From Ilyonectria destructans (taxonomy: Eukaryota > Ascomycota > Sordariomycetes > Hypocreales > Nectriaceae): DNA of 64,000 bases. This document shows, in pieces, positions 12,394-22,805 of this stretch (within the stretch, counting starts at the first letter, position 1; each line of letters begins with the position of its first letter). The stretch lies in NCBI GenBank assembly GCA_020740775.1, contig JAHEWK010000012.1, forward strand, positions 1,116,001-1,180,000, read 5' to 3'. The notes beneath the pieces were generated by a model. The model did not search any database, was not told the origin of the DNA, and saw nothing but the letters and a program-made list of their open reading frames with translations. The translations under genes and the position numbers were made by a program.

Positions 12394-13637
12394 CTACTTG
12401 GCTATATTCGTATGGCTAGAGGTGGAAGGCAGGGTCTCCATATAAAAGTCCCCTCGGTGATTACTACTCGACATTACAGTGCGGTCATCATGCGGTCGCT
12501 GGATGTCTTTTACAAGTGCGTAAAAGAATGCTGTATTTGCAACCACACACGCACAGAGAATCTCAATTGAAGCCCACTGACATGTTGTGTTAACCACTGT
12601 GGTAGGAAGGGGATATGACAGAACTTACCAATGAGCGGGACTTTTGGGATACTGATTGATTAAGGATAAGGGGAAGTCGTAGTATCGTAATGGCAACAAC
12701 AACGAAGCCAATGCCGAACAAAAAGCCCAGCTGAAGTTTCCTAGATGCATGTTAGAATTCGCCATCAATGCTGGATTGTGGTTGGACACTCGTACGCTTT
12801 CAAGTCGAGTCGCAAATGTTGCAAGATCGGAAACGGTAACAGGATGAGGGCGATGTCGGATATAATGTTGCAAACTGCCATGAGAATCAAGTTGCCCAGG
12901 GCGCGGTGGCATGTCTCGCCTAGAATGGATGTGTTAGACAATGACTTGAATGGGGGTCTAAATCTGGATGGGGTCGCATACGGTTGTCATCGGTGTTCAA
13001 CGCCCAAAATCTATTACCGAGTTAGCCATGCGCGCCGGTATTGCAGAGCCTGGGCGTGGACTTGGACTCACCGCGAGAGTGGTCGACACTCTGCCAAGGT
13101 AGTGATGAGCACAGCAACAAAGGTGATGACAATGAAGGTATAGAGGGCGTTTACGACTCGCTTGCCCCAGGGGAAAACGTGGACAAAGCGGGAGTAAAAG
13201 CCAAGCAACCCAAGCTTGAGACACCACAAGCTGCTAACGGTCAGCGCTCGCCGTCAAAAGCGGCATTGCAAGATGCCGTCCAGTGGCACGTACAACAACG
13301 CGTAGCATATCCGGGCCGGTATCAACAATTTGTGCGACAGTATTCGATCGTGGTCCAGCTTGGCGGTCGACACGCCCTGGGCGGCGGCCTCAGCCTCGGT
13401 GGCAGGTTCGTACGTATGGGTCGGATTGAGGACGAAGGAAAACGCGATGCAGGTGGTGCGGCCAATCAATGGCAGCAGCGCCATGGCGACGTAGAGATCG
13501 TCGATGCGCCACGTGCGGTGGCATGTCGCGTGCAGCTTGCACCGGAAGAGGCTGCGGTAGGCGCATCGGGCCAGTATCAGCGTGGCGGCCACGCAGGCCG
13601 ACGCGATGTCGAAGGTGACGTCGGAAGACAAGCTCAT
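12394..13637 (-). CDS. Fungal integral membrane protein, rhodopsin-like seven-helix domain (SAT4/PTH11-like)
   Basis: Predicted plasma-membrane protein of 316 aa with the fungal rhodopsin-like domain found in PTH11-type receptors, without a CFEM domain. Six exons join in frame: 13637-13294, 13230-13072, 13010-12982 (29 nt), 12919-12796, 12740-12629, 12576-12394. Diagnostic pieces are RIDDLYVAMALL in helix 2, FLWCLKLGLLGFYSRF, AECRPLSRFWALNTDDN, the Cys in RETCHRALGN and NIISDIALILLPFPIL. Seven hydrophobic segments can be counted, followed by a short polar tail. Receptor function is only an analogy with PTH11. The family includes many members of unknown role, often near metabolite clusters. 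A long open frame on the opposite strand is a shadow. Confidence 0.85.
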
Positions 13638-15394
13638 GGCTCGGAGTTGGGCGGGAGGGTCATTGCGAGAGCATGGTCAGAATCAGACGGTCGGACTCCC
13701 GGCGGGAAGAAGCAAAGATGGTTGCGCTGCAGAACTAATCTGCGTCGACTAGCTCATATATGCCGCGCGGGGGACCGGGCTCTCTGGAATTGCCAGACCA
13801 CCCGACCAGGGGGCGGCGAAAAGGCTGGGGTGATGCTGCTGATGCTGCCGATGCGGGCCTCCATCGCCATGACTCGAGCCAACTGTGGGGATGACCAATC
13901 ACAACCCGCAAGCCTCAGTCCACCCGGTAGCCGAGTCGACCGGCCTTCTAGATCCTAGCCTATATCCTGGTCTAAGGGGCCCGTTACGGAGTAGCCCAGG
14001 CTCTGACGCGGAGAACCGTTATAATGCGTCCGCCGTGGTGCGGAACGTTTGCGCGTATTCCTTCCAGGGCTTTGCTCCGCTGCTCCTTTTCCAATTTGAA
14101 ACGTAATTATTTCCTTTTTTTAATCTGTCCAAGGGCGTCGTTAAATCAACGTCTATGCAAGCCCGTCTGGCGTCATCTGAGACGAGGCGCCTGTCAGACA
14201 CTGTCTGGGAATTCTTGGCGCGCCCGTGAAACCCGGGGTCTGGACGAGTTTGTGGGGAATTGACGGATGCGGATCAAGGACTTGGACAGTCATCGGAGCT
14301 TGGAGAATGTTGATTCCAGAGGGCCAGCTAATTATACGCGCATCGGCGCGTTCAAATGGGCGACAAAGCTGCAGTAGCACCAGAATTCAAGGCACGGGTA
14401 CCCATTGCCACTAGAAAGGGGCGCTGTCATCTGCTGCTGGGTTGGCTGACATGCAAATCCTTCCCCCCCGCAGAACTTTATTAGCGTCGCGCTGACAACC
14501 CGCCACCGCGGCTGGGGCACCGGTAATTGTTCCAGCCCATGCTGAGGAGAATCGAACTACGCCACACGTAACAGGTTGACAGGATACATGGCTGCTGCAC
14601 CCGTGTTACATCAATCGACGACCCGAGAGAAGCCACGATGATGTGTAACATGGCGCCCCTGGTCTAGCTCTCCGTCACCAAGATCGGCCTGCATTTGATT
14701 TGTGACGATGACATGTGCTAGCTTTGTGACCACGTTGCTGAATGGTTGACGGGTCGGTGTTACAGGTTGTTGTAGTTGGCACGCCACACCTCGCCTAAAG
14801 TGAGCGGGTTTTACGTACTAACTTAGCTCGCTAGCAGCACTACTGCATGTTTGCCAGTCATTAAAGTAGTGACGAAGAGACCGAAGTACTGACACATTGC
14901 AATGTCGTGTCTTCGTCTGTAAAATCAAGTCATGGTGTACTTACCCTATAGCAAGGTTTGCATTTGGCAATTTTGAAGCAAAACTCCTTGTTTTTTTTAG
15001 TTGTACAAAAGCTACAACCCCGTTTTCTCTATAAAGTCCAAGTCCGTAAAGTCGAGTGGTAGTGCCCATGAGCTCAAGTCCACGACTGCACCTCTAGGAA
15101 GCCAATTCATGTTGGAAGAAATCTTTCCAATATGTTTTCAACATCATCGAGAGCCTTATGATCTTTCGCAGGGGTTCCCAACCCGCGCAATTTCTTCTAG
15201 TATTGTCCGATACTAAGAAACATGGGTGTTATCAGTATCCGACGCAGTTGCAGTCCGTCAAGTATATGATAATGCGAACACAGCAGCGGCAGTCAGCGTC
15301 GATCCGGCGGCCAATTCAGCAGGCGGCCGGCTTTACGTTGTCCCTGTTCTCTCGGATTACAAGGTCTTCTCGATACACTCGATTCTGCACTCAG
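13638..15394. other. Intergenic, no gene seen
   Basis: About 1.75 kb between the membrane protein start and the 3' end of the LYS9-like gene. Short frames only. I see no tRNA-like fold or recognisable repeat. Confidence 0.45.
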
Positions 15395-17223
15395 TTAGTA
15401 ATTATGTCGAGGAGGACTTGCTAGGAAGACTGACCCGTGGTTATCCTTCAGCTCCTTCATCAAGGACTTGTTGAGGGTGGGGTTCACTGGCGCGAGGATA
15501 CCCTTCTCTGAGATGGTGCCATCGAGGACTTGCTTGACAGCTGCAGTACAATAAGTTAGCATTTCTTACGCTAGAAGCATGCTGGGAACTAGGATAAAGA
15601 TAGGATCTAGCAACACGGGAACGGGAAGACTTGCCTACTCCACAAGGGATGCCCACGAGCTTCGCCATGGCTGTGTAACCGCCGGATCCAATGGGAGCGC
15701 CGTACTCGCAGAGGGTAGAAGTGATGGTGTCCTTGCTACCGTCCTTGTTCACAACCTCGAAGTGATGTTGGAGGAACTAAACATCAACGGTGTTAGAATC
15801 GTGCATGATTAAGAAACGACAGAGCACGGATTTTATACGTACCACCAAGTCACGCTCGCCCTCCTCGTAAGCCATCTTTTGCTCAAGGGTAGCACAGAGC
15901 GTATCCAAGGGGTTGCCCCTGGGGGTAATCTTGGAGTCCGAGAAGATACCGACTGTGTTTAAATGTCAAAAATCACCCAAGTATGATCGTCAGAGTTCAG
16001 TTACTTACGCCACTTGAGACCTGACACCAATTGGGTCTTCTCATCGTCGCTCTTGAAAGTTGTCTTGGACGAAACTGCCGCAAGGAGATCCTCCTCACTC
16101 GATGAGCTAGCGCCGAGGATCTTCTGGGTGGCCTCCTTCCAGGCGATGGGCTCCTTCAGGAAGTCCTGCTCCTCAACAAGGAGGAAGCCGATGTCAAGGA
16201 GAACCTTGACAAACTCCGGGAAGCCAGCGTAACGGAGGGTGCCACGAACAACGGTCTCCGCCTCGGGGATGTTGTATCTGAAAAGGTTAGCCATTATTAT
16301 TAAACACACATGTCAGTGTTCTTACCGCTCGAGGTAGCCGGTGCTGTCTCGGTTTCCGTAGGCGACGAAGTTGAAGCCCAGGAAGCCGGTGTGGTAGGTC
16401 TTGGCGGTTCCCATGAGGTCCACGCCACTCACATCCATCACCTTACCATTCTCAATGTACTTGGCGTTGTTCTTCAGAGCCAAAAGAACTCCACGGCTGC
16501 TCCAGCTGAACTTGTATCCTGGATATGGTCAGTCAGAAGTCGCGGATATGCATCGATCGTGGTGTTTACCGAGAGGGTTGTCCGAGTCTAACATGGAAAT
16601 TAGTTTCAATACTCTTGCTCATGATCATTGTAGACATACTCTCGGGTGCGCAAGCCACCACAGAAGCTTCGGAAAGACTTGATAGAGCCTCCTTCCTTGT
16701 GAACGCGATCAATGACGTCGACAGCGTAGAGGTGGTCGATACTTGGCAATGGTAAGTCAATGGGAGGATAGGGTGGTCGATCAGAAGGCATACCCAGGGT
16801 CAAGCTAGAATCGTCAGCAAACGAAGCACGTAATCTTGAACCATTTCGACTTACTCCGATCTCGTTCATAACTGTAATGCCAGCAGCCTTACACTCCGCA
16901 TCCAGCTCCTCCATTGCGGGCGACACGTACGACGTGGTAACGACATTCTTCTTCGCCTTGATGGCGGCCTTGATCACAGCAGCATGGTAGGTGTAGGGGA
17001 TCAGCGAGATGGTGACATCGTGCTGGGCGACGGCGTTCTCCAGAGCAGAGGTGTCGTTGACGTCGAGGCTGATGCTCTTGGCGTTGGGGAAGTTGCCGGC
17101 GAGCTTCTGGGCCGAGGCCAGGGTGCGGGAGGCGACAGTGACGTGCACGCCAGAGTTGGCGAGCAATTCAACAGTGGGCGTGGCAACGAAGCCGGAGCCG
17201 AGGAGGAGGGCGGATTGCGGCAT
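15395..17223 (-). CDS. LYS9: Saccharopine reductase (LYS9-type) with an apparent frameshift
   Basis: Saccharopine dehydrogenase (NADP+, L-glutamate-forming), the penultimate step of fungal alpha-aminoadipate lysine synthesis. Nine exons: 17223-16855, 16804-16794 (11-nt microexon), 16741-16640, 16587-16570, 16518-16326, 16277-16009, 15952-15843, 15776-15635, 15540-15395. Motifs: GSGFV at residue 9, SLIPYTYHAAVIKAA, VVTTSYVSPAMEELDAE, NEIGLDPGIDHLYAV, FCGGL, SDNPLGYKFSWSSRG, RYNIPEAETVVRGTLRY, TSTLCEYGAPIGSGGY. Exon 3 ends in the wrong phase. The conserved CGGLPAPE block reads CGGL then a single base then GCACCCGAG, two bases short of in-frame, so the shifted frame soon stops. The last intron has a GC donor (GCAAGT). 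Either a base error or a damaged copy. Confidence 0.8.
16794..16804 (-). other. 11-nt microexon of the LYS9-like gene
   Basis: The codons for LDPG in the invariant NEIGLDPGIDHLYA motif lie alone between two introns (16854-16805 and 16793-16742). The first has a GTAAGT donor and CTAG acceptor, the second GTATGC and AAG. Without these 11 bases the motif and the frame are lost, which supports the call. Confidence 0.8.
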
Positions 17224-18865
17224 TGTTACTGTCGGAGACGTTGTGTTTGGAGGATGTTCGGTGGGGAGGCTGGTGAAGGACAAGAAATTTAAACGGGAGG
17301 AGCCAAACTTGACGGAAAAGGCTTTGGGCCCCGCGTTGTTGGGGCCCACCAAACGAGGGGTCATCCCGATATCGGACTAACCCGAACGAGGAGTCAGTCA
17401 TACCGACGTCGGATGGGAGATCCGAATCCCAAGCATCAAGAAGACAATGCAAGTGGAAGTGTTATTATTTGGGTTTCCAAATTATTTATCTAATTATATC
17501 GAGAAGTAAGGTAACATAGTACGAGGACCCAATGACTTAGTGTAACGGGGTACCGTACCTTTCAGGTCACAACAACCACACCAACCAGTCACCTTCTGCC
17601 GGCTTGCAAAGATCGCAATGCATGCTCCTTGAGCTCGATGCCAAGTTCAAATCGGGTCCCTGCAGTATCTAGATGAGAAATTGACGCATAATGAGCTGGG
17701 TTAGTATGATTACACATTGAGTGACCAGGGTCTTGAGATAACCGGTAAGAAAGAAGTGAATTAATACATCGGGATCCCTCCCGATTCGCTGGCTACCAGG
17801 AAATAACTCATTGGAGATATGCTTTAAATCAAATGGATTGCATTAGAAACACAGGGACAGGCTGACCTTTAGTCCTGGTAAAGTTTCTTCTCTTAGCTTT
17901 GCTTAATATCGTCAGATTGATCAAAGTTACACCATAGTTGCAAACAGTAGGGGCACACAGTAGTACTACACCATGCGTCGAGAGATACAATAACTCATAA
18001 AATACAGCTGCCACGCACTTAAACTTACCTCAAGCCTTCAATTCAACCGTTCTGTCCTCAACCTTGCTGCCCTTAGGCAATAACCTGATCTTGAACCAAA
18101 GGAGATAAAAAGAGACAGACTTATTGTCACGGTCAGGAACAATCGCGAGGTGTCGGACTAGCTCAGATGGCATCTTCAAATACCTTGGTATGTCGTCCCC
18201 ATTTAGGCCGGTGATTCTGTACGGCTCGATTTCCCAGACGAGGATTGTTCGAGTAGACCCCACCAGCGAAATTTCCCAGACACGAATATTTTGCTGGTTT
18301 CGACTGGTCGCTTTTCCAAGATCCAAATTAGGGCCGAGATTTGAGCACGACCTTAGAATGGGCCTGAATCTTGGATGAAGCGATCCCAAAATTGGTCCCG
18401 TGGCCATTGGCACAACAGTAACAGGATTCCGGGAAAGCCTCAGATCCGCCTTGGACCCAAGTGACGGCGGCAGCAAACCATCATATCCCGCCAATCGCCA
18501 GTTCCACTGTCAAGACTCATGTCGCGCGACACCCGAGACCGAGCCTCTATCACCACTGGGCCGTTTCTACTTTCCGATGTACTGCATCGACTCGAATCTA
18601 ACCTTGGATATCTCTCCACGATGCAACAGCCGCAAAAAGAAAGGCAGAGGGGCAGGTCAGTCCCTCCGTCAGCAGACGGATGCGCGGACGACACAGCGCA
18701 AGGTAGCTAGACCATCACGCCAACCGAGGATACCCACGGCAATAATAAACTAGAACGTCTGGCTAGGTCGGGCAAGAGACTCGATTGGCCAGGTGTATGT
18801 AAATAGCTTAGATATTATTTATTATATTGAGAAATTCTGTGATTAATAGTATCGCAATACAATAT
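17224..18865. other. Intergenic, one doubtful frame
   Basis: About 1.6 kb upstream of the LYS9-like gene. A 154-codon minus-strand frame (18494-18030) encodes a duplicated IxVWEI phrase. It has no family I recognise and no supporting splice context, so I do not call it a gene. Confidence 0.4.
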
Positions 18866-19475
18866 TTAGATTCTCAATCCAGCCAAATCCAGTTGCGCTT
18901 CGCACTTATCGAACATCAACCCAATCCAAGCAGTCTTTTCATGTAGCTTCTCCTCTCCCCACTTGTAGCTCGATGGTGGACTAGGAGCTGCATAACGTTT
19001 GTCCAGGCGTTCCGTGATCTCCTCGAGCTCCCTCCGTTGCCACCAGCTTGTCAGTGCAGCTCGGAAGCATTCTCCAACGGATCTTCGTTCATATTCTAGG
19101 AATGTTGCTCGGTCAAATGCCTGCTTGTCCTGGGCCAGTTGGTCTTGAAAGGCCGAGCTGACATTGGGCAGAACCGTGAGTACCTTCATCGCGATGGCAT
19201 CGCACTCGGCACAGAGACGGAGTGACTCTCTGTCGGCAATTTCAGCGGCAGAAACACCATTTTTTAGAGCCGCGAGGGTCTCTTTCACGGTCGTAGAAAG
19301 CTGTGAGATGTCGGATGAAACTGCCGAGAGATTCTCCAGAACTAGGCTCTGGCCTGACGCAGAGCGATATATGTGCCAAGTCTCGCAGAATAGTCAAGTA
19401 GGAGTCAGCGCTCTGTTTCGCACTGAAATAAATTCTCTCTGGCTCATCACCTTAGCGACTTCTACTTCACGGTCG
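18866..19475 (-). CDS. Orphan helical protein fragment, possibly a STAND/NLR N-terminal-like domain
   Basis: A 3' exon (about 19393-18866) encodes an amphipathic, helix-rich stretch (YRSASGQSLVLENLSAVSSDISQL, then a Cys-containing segment, then RRELEEITERLDKRY). It can be joined to an upstream 26-nt exon ending at about 19450 (ADREVEVAK) through a GTGATG..GAG intron that keeps frame. The spacing of short LYR-like and L-rich heptads is like the fungal N-terminal domains that precede NACHT/NB-ARC modules. No nucleotide-binding or repeat domain follows; the frame ends at 18866. I could not find a convincing start codon. It may be a decayed remnant or a small protein of unknown role. Confidence 0.35.
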
Positions 19476-19655
19476 GCTACAGTGGAAAAAGTACAATATC
19501 ACACACACATTAGTATTTGAAGAAACCTGAAGCTTTGCAACAGAGTGATCAATGGAAATTGTCAACGTCTAGATTCGTCTCAGATAATGAGCTGCTAGAT
19601 ATCCTTTTTCTTCCTTAAATGTAGTTTATAGTCAACAAGGGTGTCTTGAAATCCA

Positions 19656-22244
19656 TTAAAACCCAGCCTCGGAGAAGAAAGTGTCAGTCTCAGCTAGTGG
19701 CCACTGAAAGAGTAACGGGTCAAACAATGACATTGACTTGTCAAAAGCGATACCCCCGAGACTATCTGCGTTGTCCAAGCTGCGTCTCGTGTCACCGAAG
19801 AATCCAGTTTCGTACATCATCGAGTTGTTTAAGGATGTGCTTGGGGATGCAAGTTGGTGCTTGTTTGAGCCTCTGTCCATGACCCCACTGCTGGCCTGGT
19901 TTTGGAACGATAGAGGTGTCTGGCCTGACCTAGACACGGCATTGCCTAGAGCACCGAACGCTTCCTCACGAGACAAAATGTCCATGTGACACAAAGTTTC
20001 TCGCAACGATGCCAGTCGCTTCCAGAGCTTGTGAGATGATTGAGACAGGTTACTATACGAGGAGGATAGACTCAAAGCCTTCATAAAGTTGCGATTGATC
20101 GAGTCAGCAAAATCAACAGGAAAGTTGGTCGAGGATGCGGCGCCCGTCTCATTGGTGTATGCAATAATGAGAAACAACAACGCGCAAGCTGAAGCAAGGA
20201 AGTGTTGAAAGAGAGGATGTTGCTTTTTGTACACATCCGTGGTGTGGTCCAATATAGAGATGACGTTGATGGAGTCGGATATAAGTTCCAGAGCGGGCTG
20301 GACTTTGCACCTGCAAGCAGCCCGATTCGAGGTGGAGAGAAACAATGACCTCAGTAGTATGATTCGTACCGCATTGGCCCGGAGATATAACATGGTAGTC
20401 CACGACAACGGGATCATCGTGGCCATAGAGTGCCATAAGCGCGGGTGAACGAAACCTTGTTCCTCGAGAGCCTTTTTCCTCCACTGTTCGATCTGAATGT
20501 TGGTCACCTCAAAAGCGTCGTCATCCTCGCAGGAGCCACCATTTGCGGCACGAGAAATTGGCTCGTTAAATTTGTAGCTCATGAGCGTGAACGTCATCAT
20601 GGCCTTGAGATAGGGCGATTGGACCTAGGGGTTGAGTCAGCCTCTCGCCATAATGTGTTTGTAAGACAGCGATATCCTTACCAATGATGCCTGAGCAAGC
20701 TCAAAAACGGACTCTTGGAAGTGAGGTGGCAGTCCAGCGGCTGCACTCCACTGGCGATCGAGGATGGCTAAACTGCATGATATTGTTATAACTTCGGCAC
20801 GTCGCCGATCTGACTCGGGATAATGTCGCGAGACGACTCCACTATGAAGCCCGAGTTCCATAGCCATGCGTCCCGCGGACCCGCACATGCGCCATGCCAG
20901 CGTCAGACATCCCCCAAAGTAATGATAGAAGCCCTGCATGAGTTGCATCAGTTTAATTCCCCGTAAAGTTCCTGGAAACGCGGCTGGGGAACTCACAGCT
21001 AAAAGCACGACGGTGACGCTCTTGATGCCTGTGGCCGGCGCCGCGAGCTTGGCATTGATCAAGTCTCGACAGCTTTCGAAAAGAGCCTTCCCCAACTCGG
21101 ACTGAGAACCCGACTCGGCTAATAGAGCAATAGAAATAGCGAGGTTGACAATCAACAGATTGTTTTCCTCGTTGAGTGGATCGGCGTAGCTCCTCCATTC
21201 CGCATCGGTATCTGAGGTATTGTAGAAAGCTTCAGTTTGCTCTACGAGGGATGCGATGTCGCAGATTGGATGAATCTCTCCAATAGCATCTTGATAAACG
21301 TAGAGTAGTCGCGTAGCCTCTGGCTTAGACAGCAGGGTTCGGAGTTTTGACAGGGCTTGTCGCCTCCGATTATTGGAAGATATCACTACATCACTGCTGT
21401 CCGGCCCCCCGGTTGGGTCTTCGTCGTCACTCTGGGTGTCGACAATACTGGGCACTCTCTGATCGTCGATTTCAGTCCCAGGATCGTTGGAGTTTCTCTG
21501 CTCAAGCCTGATGAGTGCCGCGTTGAGGCTGTAGTCGGGGCTCGTCGGTCCGTAAAACCGTCGGACAGAACTTCGAAGCCGGATGTCGGCTGTGGGCGAG
21601 GGTGCCGTCAAGGAAGTTTTGGCCCCAGGTCCAGGTGGCACACTGTTGTTTAATGAGTTGCTGACAGGTGTAGGCATCGTTCGGGGCCGCTCCGGACTTC
21701 GGGCTTCAGTGGCAATCCTGGCATGGGTCATGAGAGCGTTGAGTTGCACTTGCATGTTTGCAATAACGGTACTCAGAGCTCTGTAGTGCATGGGCAGTTA
21801 GTCTCAAGGAACTTCATTTCAGAAAGGTAGATTCAGTGAAGGAATATCAAGGATGGCTCACTCTGGTGTCCATGCCACCGCTGGCTCTTGTGGAGCGTGT
21901 GGAGCTTGTGGAGCGCTGCCGTCTGGCTCTGTGGTGGGCATGACGTGGGCTTGGCTATGGTGAGTTTGATTGTCGTGAGTCTGGATGTCGTGTGTCTCGT
22001 TGTCGAGTGTTTGGTCATCGTGGTTTTGGTTGTCGTGTCGCAGGGCATTGCCGTCGCTATAGCAGCAATCCATTGCCCGGGAGTGGCAATATTCGCAAGG
22101 CTTCTGGCCATCACAGCGACCTTTGCGACGCCGGCAGACATCACAGGCTCGGGGGGCGTACGGGGCACGCCTCTTGACCGGCTCGTTGGTGCTGGCAGGA
22201 TTGGCGAGCGACCGCTTCTCTACGCGCATGTGGGATCCTCTCAT
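19656..22244 (-). CDS. Zn2Cys6 transcription factor with fungal-specific regulatory domain
   Basis: Sequence-specific nuclear activator or repressor, 795 aa. Exons: 22244-21862, 21780-20997, 20933-20682, 20624-19656, all in frame. The zinc cluster is residues 34-60 (Cys34, 37, 44, 50, 53, 60; spacing 2-6-5-2-6), preceded by a basic KRR segment. It is followed by a His/Asn/Asp/Gln/Thr-rich low-complexity stretch. The fungal-specific transcription-factor middle homology region spans roughly residues 240-560, including LLALL-type helices, a GFYHYFGG segment and WRMCGSAGRMAMELGLH. An alternative ATG at 22229 would shorten it by five residues. It is divergent from the flavin monooxygenase at 26767, with the Crypton lying between them, so it is a candidate regulator of that gene cluster. 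Confidence 0.88.
21930..22045 (-). repeat. Short imperfect repeat encoding THDNQ-like units in the regulator
   Basis: Within exon 1 of the Zn2Cys6 gene, units of about 15-18 bp encode repeated (N/T)H(D)xQT phrases such as THDIQ, THDNQ and THHSQ. It is a low-complexity linker between the DNA-binding and regulatory domains. Confidence 0.6.
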
Positions 22245-22449
22245 GGTAAATACCGGTAGACGTGGACGCTCAGGGGAATGTTTGGATGCGAACGGAGCGG
22301 AGATGAAGATGGGGTAACGGCGGAGGTCTCAACCGTGCGCTTAGCGAATCCGGGGGTGGGGGGGCTGACCTTGAAATAGGTCACGAATCGATCTGAAGTT
22401 TATTGGACTGGCGCACGCTACTCACCCCGTGATAAGCAGAACTTATCGT

Positions 22450-22512
22450 GGGGTCGTTTTGCGGAGTAATTTCGGGAAATCGTATGCGATTACACAACTA
22501 CCATCTGATAAG
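22450..22512 (+). repeat. Left imperfect direct repeat of the Crypton
   Basis: Contains GGGTCG, TTTTGCGG, GCGATTACACAAC and ACCATCTGATAAG in that order. Compare the copy at 25443-25519. Confidence 0.55.
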
Positions 22513-22514
22513 TG

Positions 22515-22669
22515 CCCGGCGCCGCGCACGCGAATATCTCGACGGCCAGCGGCCCAATCAAGACCGTTCCGGATCCTGGGGAACTGCTACACTCCGGCGG
22601 TGCGTTTAGTCCAGGAGTGGCGTTGTTTAGGCTACTGGCTGTCGAGATATTTGTGTATGTAGCGTCGGG
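22515..22669. repeat. 40-bp inverted repeat with transition-only differences
   Basis: Arms are 22515-22554 and 22630-22669, separated by 75 bp. Aligned as inverted copies they match at 30 of 40 positions. All ten differences are transitions, and in every case the left arm has G or C and the right arm A or T. The core AATATCTCGAC is identical. It lies just beyond the 3' end of the recombinase gene. Confidence 0.8.
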
Positions 22670-22765
22670 AAGGGATAAGGGGGGGCTCGTCTCTACTGCA
22701 AGGACTACGAGATAATAATACACTAACCTTATGGCTCTTTAATCTTTAAAAATACGTCTTCTCAA

Positions 22766-22786
22766 TAGATATATATATATATAAAG
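22766..22786. repeat. Short (AT)n microsatellite
   Basis: Alternating AT run immediately downstream of the recombinase stop codon. Confidence 0.6.
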
Positions 22787-22805
22787 ACCCTAGTAGATGG
22801 CCGGC

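Noticed and set aside
13041..13958. Plus-strand open frame of 305 codons
   Set aside because: It lies antisense to the six-exon membrane protein gene, has low-complexity Gly/Arg/Ala-rich content and no motif. It is a shadow of GC-rich codons.
14535..14560. TTCGATTC-like stretch on the minus strand suggesting a tRNA T-arm
   Set aside because: The flanking bases do not pair to form a T-stem and no acceptor or anticodon arm can be folded around it.
18030..18494. Minus-strand 154-codon frame with a doubled IxVWEI phrase
   Set aside because: No family resemblance, no splice or start context, and the doubling is explained by a short DNA duplication. Too weak to call.
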